A stretch of DNA of 7,099 nucleotides from Candidatus Woesebacteria bacterium (GTDB taxonomy: Bacteria; Patescibacteriota; Microgenomatia; UBA8517). A program made the position numbers and the translations under genes. The notes under the pieces were generated by a model. It searched no databases. It was not told the origin of the DNA and saw nothing but the letters and a program-made list of their open reading frames with translations. Shown one piece after another: positions 1 through 4,217 of the stretch (the first letter of the stretch is position 1; the number at the start of each line of letters is the position of its first letter). The DNA lies in contig DAHVYL010000033.1 of the NCBI GenBank assembly GCA_027327685.1, forward strand, positions 1 through 7,099, read 5' to 3'.

Positions 1-2
1 AA

Positions 3-164
3 CAAAACCATATAAATACTCATGTATTGCCTGTAATGGGTTTTACTGTTCCCAAATCTTCTCGTCTTTCAAAACCGATATTAACAATCCTTTTTAAAGA
101 GCCACTAATCTTTCTTCCCCTTTATAACCTCCAACGGGTTGGGGTTGGCACTTGGGGCTTATAA
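3..164 (+). CDS. Possible C-terminal fragment of an unidentified protein, open at the left edge
   Basis: This frame is open from the window edge for 53 codons and ends in TAA at 162-164. I do not recognise the product. The translated end reads ...VGVGTWGL, and an internal ATG at 36-38 could also start a very short ORF. A frame of this length can arise by chance in moderately AT-rich DNA, and there is no start or motif to support it. Against it, the opposite strand also has a 33-codon open stretch over about 22-120. In favour, it ends neatly 20 bp before the rplU promoter. The rest of 1-183 holds no other gene; its only visible structure is a G-rich stretch (136-157) and a short CCAAC/GTTGG dyad at 131-142. 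Confidence 0.2.
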   Translation, partial: QNHINTHVLPVMGFTVPKSSRLSKPILTILFKEPLIFLPLYNLQRVGVGTWGL

Positions 165-183
165 TTCATCTCCAAGCTCACGC

Positions 184-212
184 TTGTAGTGTTCCTGAAT
201 CTGTTATAGAAT
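184..212 (+). promoter_or_regulatory. Predicted sigma70 promoter of rplU, near-leaderless
   Basis: The -35 box is TTGTAG (184-189), followed by a 17-nt spacer and the -10 box TAGAAT (207-212), which matches the consensus at five of six positions. The -10 ends 7 nt before the rplU ATG at 220, so the predicted transcription start is about 1 nt before the start codon. No Shine-Dalgarno sequence lies between, which fits a leaderless mRNA. The -35 box is weak (three of six matches). Confidence 0.5.
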
Positions 213-219
213 ATGTCCT

Positions 220-522
220 ATGAAATATGCCGTTGTCAGGATTGGTGGAAAACAATACAGGGTTGAAGAAGGCCAGGAGATTCTTGTCGACAAACTTGCC
301 GATCCGAAAAAAGTCGGAGCGGAGGTTTTGCTTACCGTAGACGGTGGAAAAGTAAATGTCGGTAAACCGACCCTTAAGACGGAAGTTAAACTTAAAGTTG
401 CTTCAGAACTTGAAAAGGGGGAAAAGATAGAAATCTATAAATTCAAAGCTAAAAGCAGATACAAAAGGCATACAGGCTTCAGGGCCCAGTATTCGAGACT
501 TACAGTTGAAAAGATTGGTTAA
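220..522 (+). CDS. rplU: 50S ribosomal protein L21
   Basis: L21 is a 23S rRNA-binding protein of the large ribosomal subunit. The 100-residue product has the usual family length and the characteristic opening MKYAVVRIGGKQYRV. The basic C-terminal rRNA-binding segment is at about residues 71-97 (IYKFKAKSRYKRHTGFRAQY). The common family end GHRQ-x-x-T is replaced here by GFRAQYSRL, a divergent form of the signature. The ATG at 220 is chosen because it gives the canonical N terminus and sits just downstream of a promoter; no Shine-Dalgarno sequence precedes it. It is followed by rpmA, the usual L21-L27 order, but the small gene often found between them in Firmicutes (the Prp protease that trims L27) is absent. 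Instead, a 73-nt gap holds a separate rpmA promoter. Confidence 0.97.
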   Translation: MKYAVVRIGGKQYRVEEGQEILVDKLADPKKVGAEVLLTVDGGKVNVGKPTLKTEVKLKVASELEKGEKIEIYKFKAKSRYKRHTGFRAQYSRLTVEKIG

Positions 523-549
523 CATATCAAACTATAACTTTCTGACCTC

Positions 550-578
550 TTGACAACTGTGAAAACATCCTTTATATT
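550..578 (+). promoter_or_regulatory. Strong predicted sigma70 promoter of rpmA-parB
   Basis: A perfect -35 box TTGACA (550-555), an optimal 17-nt spacer and a -10 box TATATT (573-578, five of six matches) lie in the rplU-rpmA gap. The predicted start of transcription is near 585, giving a leader of about 11 nt before the rpmA ATG at 596, with no Shine-Dalgarno sequence in it. rpmA and parB can therefore be transcribed independently of rplU. Confidence 0.75.
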
Positions 579-595
579 GTTCCTAATCTTAAAAT

Positions 596-847
596 ATGTC
601 TACACACAAAGCAGGAGGTAAAGCTTCACAACATGTTAGTCCAGCAGGAAAACGTTTAGGTCCCAAAGTTTCCGATGGAGAGGCCGTTGGAAAAGGTCAG
701 ATTTTGATAAGACAAAGAGGAACTAAATTTGCAAAAGGAAGCGGTGTCAAAGAAGGCCGCGATCATACCCTTTACTCGATATTGGACGGAAGCGTCAAGA
801 TCGGTAAAAAGATGGGTAAAAAGGTAATTTCCATTATCTCTAAATAA
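596..847 (+). CDS. rpmA: 50S ribosomal protein L27
   Basis: L27 is a large-subunit protein whose N-terminal tail reaches toward the peptidyl-transferase centre. The 83-residue product shows the expected tail (MSTHKAGGKA), the KRLG block at residues 19-22, the family signature GQILIRQRGTKFAKG at about residues 34-48, and the RDHTLYSILDG block at about 55-65. The N terminus begins directly with the mature-type tail and lacks the Phe-containing extension that Firmicutes remove with Prp, consistent with the absence of a prp gene. The ATG at 596 fits the canonical start and lies about 11 nt after the predicted transcription start. The TAA stop (845-847) is followed after 1 nt by the parB ATG, so the two are very likely co-transcribed and translationally coupled. 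Confidence 0.97.
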   Translation: MSTHKAGGKASQHVSPAGKRLGPKVSDGEAVGKGQILIRQRGTKFAKGSGVKEGRDHTLYSILDGSVKIGKKMGKKVISIISK

Positions 848-848
848 A

Positions 849-1697
849 ATGGCAGAAGAAGTAATCCAGCTAGACATCAATCAGCTCCAACCCAACCCGT
901 TACAGCCCCGTGGCGCCATTACTCCCGAAAGCCTGGTGGACTTGGTTGATTCAATCCGTGAACACGGTATTTTGGAACCTCTGGTTGTTGCCAAAACTCC
1001 GGCTGGATTTCAAATCATCGCCGGTGAAAGGCGCTGGAGAGCGTCAAAACTGGCGGGATTGACCCATGTGCCGGTTATCATCAGAGAGACTTCGCCTAAG
1101 GGAATGCTTGAGATGGCTCTTGTTGAAAATGTTCAAAGAGTTGATCTCAATCCTTTGGACCGTGCAAAGGGCTTTGAGAGGCTAATGAACGAATTCGGCC
1201 TTACCACAAGCGAAATTGCGGTGAGAATAGGAAAAAGTGTTGCCTATGTAAGTAACTCCCTAAGACTTTTATCTCTTCCCGACGCTCTCAAAGACGGACT
1301 TCTCTCAGGACTTATCAGTGAAGGCCATGCAAGGGCTCTGGCAGCAATAGACGACAGCAATCTTATGATTGAGGCCTATAAAATTGTTCTGAAGGAGAGC
1401 GGTTCTGTCAGAAGAGCGGAGGAGCTGGCCAGAAGAATGAAGGTACAATCCCATCAGGAAGTTAAGAAGGCCGACGAGCATGTCAGAATTATTTCCGAAG
1501 AAATTGACAGGATGCAGGAAGATATGGAAAAAGCTCTGGTTGCCAGAAGCAGCAACGGTGTGGAAAATACCAGAAAGAACTCGGTTAAACTAATCAGATC
1601 CAGACGCGAAACGAGAATTGTTTTTGTTCTCAAGGGGGGGCTTGACGAAACCGAGGAGACGCTTCAAAGAATTTACAAATCCGTAACCACGGAGTGA
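849..1697 (+). CDS. parB: ParB/Spo0J-family chromosome partitioning protein
   Basis: ParB is a parS-binding CTPase that loads onto DNA near the origin and works with the ATPase ParA in segregation. The 282-residue product has normal family length. The N-terminal ParB nuclease-like/CTP-binding domain (about residues 5-97) contains the arginine box GERRWRA (59-65) and the ENVQR box (93-97). A helix-turn-helix follows at about 119-141 (TTSEIAVRIGKSVAYVSNSL), then the GHARAL helix (159-164). The C-terminal stretch (about 250-282) is a plausible dimerisation domain. No parA lies in the window; the gene is instead attached to rpmA with a 1-nt gap and no Shine-Dalgarno sequence, so its expression is probably tied to ribosomal-protein transcription. 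A G7 run (1634-1640) lies in the C-terminal coding region. The TGA stop is 1 nt from the end of lepB, which converges on it. I saw no convincing parS site. Confidence 0.93.
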   Translation: MAEEVIQLDINQLQPNPLQPRGAITPESLVDLVDSIREHGILEPLVVAKTPAGFQIIAGERRWRASKLAGLTHVPVIIRETSPKGMLEMALVENVQRVDLNPLDRAKGFERLMNEFGLTTSEIAVRIGKSVAYVSNSLRLLSLPDALKDGLLSGLISEGHARALAAIDDSNLMIEAYKIVLKESGSVRRAEELARRMKVQSHQEVKKADEHVRIISEEIDRMQEDMEKALVARSSNGVENTRKNSVKLIRSRRETRIVFVLKGGLDETEETLQRIYKSVTTE

Positions 1698-1698
1698 A

Positions 1699-2262
1699 TT
1701 ATTGGGCAAAAGAATAGGAAGGCTTAGGAACCCCACCCATTAGTTTTAACGGCCAGTAAATGACCCAGGCACGCCCGCTGATCACTTTTTTGGTAATTGG
1801 ACCCCAATATCTTGAGTCAGATGAGTTCGGACGGTTGTCTCCCATGACAAAGTATTCTCCTTCGGGAACTTTATACTCTTCGCCTTCTTTGAGAAAATTC
1901 TGACTCCCTGTAGATACGGCGTCATCAAGATACGGTTCGCTAAGCAGCCGGCCGTTTATGTAGACCTTGCCACCCTCTAACATGATGGTTTCTCCGGGTA
2001 GTGCAATTACCCTTTTGATGTATTCATCCAAATTTGTAACTGGCGGAGTAAAAACGACAACATCTCCGCGATCCGGGTTTCTGAAGTAGTAGGTAACCCT
2101 TTCCGTTAAAAGATATTCATTGTCCGGAAAATTTGGCATCATGGATTGTCCGTCAATTTTATGGGGTCTCATAACCAGAAGATAGACGAAGAAAAATATC
2201 CCTATCGCAAAAACAATAACTTCAAAAATGTCCAAAAAAAACGCGCCTAAACGCTTAAACAT
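1699..2262 (-). CDS. lepB: Signal peptidase I
   Basis: This membrane serine protease cleaves signal peptides from Sec-exported preproteins using a Ser/Lys dyad. The 187-residue product is of the short type common in Gram-positive bacteria. It has one N-terminal transmembrane helix (about residues 11-31) followed by the catalytic domain. The nucleophile is Ser40 in GQSMMP, the general base is Lys83 in the YIKRVIALPGE block, and the conserved box GDNRPNSSDSR is at 141-151. All expected catalytic residues are present. The ATG at 2262 lies immediately after a TATAAT box, so the mRNA is predicted to be leaderless. It follows the guaB-like gene in the same direction but has its own promoter. The TAA stop converges on parB with one base between them. 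A likely client is the secreted LCAT-like protein at 4214-6553. Confidence 0.96.
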   Translation of the reverse strand: MFKRLGAFFLDIFEVIVFAIGIFFFVYLLVMRPHKIDGQSMMPNFPDNEYLLTERVTYYFRNPDRGDVVVFTPPVTNLDEYIKRVIALPGETIMLEGGKVYINGRLLSEPYLDDAVSTGSQNFLKEGEEYKVPEGEYFVMGDNRPNSSDSRYWGPITKKVISGRAWVIYWPLKLMGGVPKPSYSFAQ

Positions 2263-2268
2263 AAATTA

Positions 2269-2296
2269 ATTATAGAGGTCTGAAAGCCGAATTCAA
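2269..2296 (-). promoter_or_regulatory. Predicted promoter of lepB, leaderless
   Basis: Read on the minus strand, the -35 box is TTGAAT (2291-2296, four of six matches), the spacer is 16 nt and the -10 box is a perfect TATAAT (2269-2274). Exactly 6 nt separate the -10 box from the lepB ATG, which places the predicted transcription start on the A of the start codon. It lies in the 47-nt gap downstream of the guaB-like gene. Confidence 0.65.
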
Positions 2297-2309
2297 AGGG
2301 GGTAAATGG

Positions 2310-3371
2310 TCAGAACTTAGTTATGATGTCATGAGCTCTGCTTTCGCGCTGCCCCATTGCTGTAATTTGTATAAACCTGGCATTTTTCCAGAGTTTTTCA
2401 ATGGTTTTGGCTCCTGCATACGAAAAACCGGACCTGATATTAGCTTCCATCTTTTCGACAATTTTTCCGACAGGCCCTTTATAGGGGACTATTCCCTCGA
2501 TTCCTTCTATGTGTTTGGAGTAATTTTTTGCCAGTTCTTCTCCGTCTTTTTTAATATGATTTATTTTTTCTTTGAAAGAAGTAGAACCGAAATACTGTTT
2601 ATACAAAAGTCCTTTGAGTTTTACCTTTCTGCCGGGGGCTTCATCCGTCCCTGCGAAAACATTTCCCGCCATGATGGCCGAGGCTCCTCCTGCCAGAGCT
2701 TTAACTATGTCTCCCGAGTTTTTAATTCCGCCGTCTGCAATTACGGTCTTTTTAAAATATCTTGCGGCTTTTGATGCATTGATTACTGCCGTGAGTTGAG
2801 GGACTCCAAAGCCTGTTTCGACGCGCGTGGTGCAGATGGATCCGGGTCCGACGCCGACTTTTACACAGTCCGCCCCGGCCTTAAATAGATCTGAGGCGGC
2901 TTCATATGTTGCAACATTTCCGGAGACGGTGTCGACCAATTTCCCAAATTTTTGTTTAAGACTTTTTGTTGCTTCAATGGTTTGTTGCATGTGTCCGTGG
3001 GCAACATCCAGGAAAAGGACATCGGCCCCTGCTTTAACTAAAGTCTCCGCGCGTTCAAACATACCGTTTCTGAGTCCCACTGCGGCAGCGGCGATCAAGC
3101 TACTCTTTTTGACTTTCTGAACCATATCAGCCTCCTCTTTTGCTGGCATGAAGCGAGGCAGGACCCCAAGACCCCCCAACTTTCCCAACTTAATGGCCAT
3201 TTCTATTCCTGTCACATCCGTCATGTTTGCACTGATCAAGGGGATTTTGAGAGAAAGCCGCGGCGTGATATATGTAGTTAGATCAACATCCTGTCTGCTT
3301 TTGATTTCGGAGTACTGAGGCACCAGGAGAACGTCGTCGTATGATAGGGCAAGGGAGATGTTCGATTTCAT
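2310..3371 (-). CDS. IMP dehydrogenase / GMP reductase family protein lacking CBS domains
   Basis: The family interconverts IMP with XMP (GuaB, NAD+) or GMP with IMP (GuaC, NADPH) through a catalytic cysteine on a TIM barrel. The 353 residues cover only the barrel; the CBS pair inserted in typical GuaB (about 490 residues) is absent. Visible motifs are the N-terminal YDDVLLVP (11-18), PLISANM (44-50), the catalytic loop [11 protein letters not shown] with Cys180 (173-183), IADGG (211-215), the FAGTDEAPG block (239-247) and [11 protein letters not shown] (289-299). GVPQLTAV after the loop and the EGIEG block resemble IMPDH more than GuaC. However, the usual IH(K/R)N motif is LPRF (71-74), the usual GMGS of the flap is GSTS (262-265), and no Arg-Tyr dyad aligns clearly before EGIEG. 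Family membership is secure; IMPDH versus GMPR is not. The start at 3371 follows a good promoter and gives the canonical N terminus. Confidence 0.88.
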   Translation of the reverse strand: MKSNISLALSYDDVLLVPQYSEIKSRQDVDLTTYITPRLSLKIPLISANMTDVTGIEMAIKLGKLGGLGVLPRFMPAKEEADMVQKVKKSSLIAAAAVGLRNGMFERAETLVKAGADVLFLDVAHGHMQQTIEATKSLKQKFGKLVDTVSGNVATYEAASDLFKAGADCVKVGVGPGSICTTRVETGFGVPQLTAVINASKAARYFKKTVIADGGIKNSGDIVKALAGGASAIMAGNVFAGTDEAPGRKVKLKGLLYKQYFGSTSFKEKINHIKKDGEELAKNYSKHIEGIEGIVPYKGPVGKIVEKMEANIRSGFSYAGAKTIEKLWKNARFIQITAMGQRESRAHDIITKF

Positions 3372-3392
3372 ATTTTAGGTAAAACATGATCT

Positions 3393-3421
3393 ACTTTATG
3401 TCTAATTTAGGGGTGTGTCAA
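3393..3421 (-). promoter_or_regulatory. Predicted promoter of the guaB-like gene
   Basis: On the minus strand a perfect -35 TTGACA (3416-3421), a 17-nt spacer and a weaker -10 TAAAGT (3393-3398, four of six matches) precede the ATG at 3371. The predicted leader is about 15 nt and contains no Shine-Dalgarno sequence. The -35 lies back to back with the tRNA-Val promoter region on the other strand. Confidence 0.6.
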
Positions 3422-3443
3422 TATTTTTTCACAGTCCCCTAAG

Positions 3444-3452
3444 TGATATAAT
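3444..3452 (+). promoter_or_regulatory. Extended -10 promoter of tRNA-Val
   Basis: The motif TGATATAAT is a perfect extended -10 (TGnTATAAT). At 17-nt spacing the -35 position holds only a T run (3424-3429), so promoter strength probably rests on the extended -10. Transcription would start near 3459, leaving an 18-nt 5' leader to be removed from the tRNA at 3477. The same transcript probably continues into the membrane-protein gene at 3552. Confidence 0.7.
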
Positions 3453-3476
3453 CTGAAGTTTAAGGAGAAGTCACCG

Positions 3477-3550
3477 GGTCGCGTAGCTCAGTTGGTTAGA
3501 GCGTTGCATTCACATTGCAAAGGCCCCTGGTTCGAGTCCAGGCGCGACCA
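3477..3550 (+). tRNA. tRNA-Val, anticodon CAC
   Basis: All four arms can be folded by eye. The acceptor stem GGTCGCG (3477-3483) pairs with CGCGACC (3543-3549), and the discriminator is A3550. The D arm is GCTC/GAGC with loop AGTTGGTTA (3486-3502). The anticodon stem TTGCA/TGCAA encloses the loop TTCACAT, giving anticodon CAC, which reads the valine codon GTG. A 5-nt variable loop is followed by the T arm CCTGG-TTCGAGT-CCAGG. The total is 74 nt with no mispairs in the stems. The 3' CCA is not encoded: the bases after the discriminator are CAT, whose AT belongs to the start codon of the next gene, so CCA must be added after transcription. Confidence 0.97.
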
Positions 3551-3551
3551 C

Positions 3552-4217
3552 ATGGGGAAATTGTTTTTTTTGGCAAGTTGGTTTGTAGTGGTTTCTCTGT
3601 CGTTTTTAACTTTGGTCAATATCACCCCGTTATCCTTGGCTTTCAGTACTCCGGCAATATCGGTCAACTTCATTCAGCGGGGATTGGGACTTTTGGTTTT
3701 TAGTCTGCTTTTTATTCAGATTATTCTTGGAGCCTTTATGAATAAAATCTCCGAAAAACTGGGAGAATGGGTTTTCAATTTCCATGTTTTTGAAGGGATA
3801 TTGGTTTATCTTTTGGCATTTTTACATCCTATTTTCTTTTTGCTTTCCAACTATTTTTCGGGGGGGAGACTTGATCCGTATGCGGCGTTTATCAATGTCT
3901 GTTTGATTTGTAAAACATCTACGGATTACTACCAAACAATCGGCAGAATCTCTTTTTGGCTTTTATCGGCTGCCTTCTTTGCGGCACTTTTCAGAAAGAC
4001 AATTCCTTGGCTTAAAACCAATTGGAGAAAGTTCCACGTTTTGAATTATCTGGTCTTTTTATTTGTAGGTGCCCATGGCTTTTTGATCGGAACCGATTTC
4101 GGATCCCAGCCGTTTTTTGCCTTCGCAATTTTGGCATATCTGACTGTGTCGGGTATGGTGATATTTGTTGAACTGCCCCGTCTTTACAAAAACTTCAGAA
4201 ATTGGGTGAGAAGTTAA
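3552..4217 (+). CDS. Ferric reductase-like transmembrane (bis-heme) protein
   Basis: The 221-residue product is almost entirely membrane-embedded, with six predicted helices at about residues 3-28, 44-63, 74-99, 130-147, 161-181 and 186-207. Two histidine pairs match the bis-heme pattern of the ferric reductase/NADPH-oxidase membrane domain: His78-X13-His92 in helix 3 and His162-X12-His175 in helix 5. These would hold two stacked b-type hemes carrying electrons across the membrane. There is no flavin or NAD(P)H domain, so as in the MsrQ/YedZ-type proteins a partner would have to supply electrons. The loop between helices 3 and 4 carries a CLIC pair (Cys117, Cys120). The ATG at 3552 is chosen because any earlier start would lie inside the tRNA that ends 2 nt before it. 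There is no Shine-Dalgarno sequence and no separate promoter. Family-level confidence is good; the substrate and partner are unknown. Confidence 0.82.
   Translation: MGKLFFLASWFVVVSLSFLTLVNITPLSLAFSTPAISVNFIQRGLGLLVFSLLFIQIILGAFMNKISEKLGEWVFNFHVFEGILVYLLAFLHPIFFLLSNYFSGGRLDPYAAFINVCLICKTSTDYYQTIGRISFWLLSAAFFAALFRKTIPWLKTNWRKFHVLNYLVFLFVGAHGFLIGTDFGSQPFFAFAILAYLTVSGMVIFVELPRLYKNFRNWVRS

Noticed and set aside
656..880. Minus-strand ORF of 74 codons
   Set aside because: It lies antisense across rpmA and the start of parB, both of which have clear family motifs; it has no motif of its own.
2331..3120. Plus-strand ORFs at 2331-2774, 2572-2799 and 2827-3120
   Set aside because: All are antisense to the guaB-like gene, whose motifs are continuous over the same stretch. 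They look like shadows of its codon pattern.
3462..3467. AAGGAG, a Shine-Dalgarno-like hexamer
   Set aside because: It lies in the 5' leader of the tRNA with no start codon at a usable distance, so it is not a ribosome-binding site for any gene seen.
3488..3703. ORFs at 3488-3673 (-) and 3515-3703 (+), and the extension of the membrane-protein frame to 3492
   Set aside because: They read through the tRNA-Val gene. Typical tRNA-derived peptides such as RLDSNQGP appear in translation. The real protein start is 3552.
4031..4046. parS-like half site (GTTCCACGT)
   Set aside because: Only the left half resembles TGTTNCACGTGAAACA, and it lies in the coding sequence of the heme membrane protein. 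It is not a credible ParB site.
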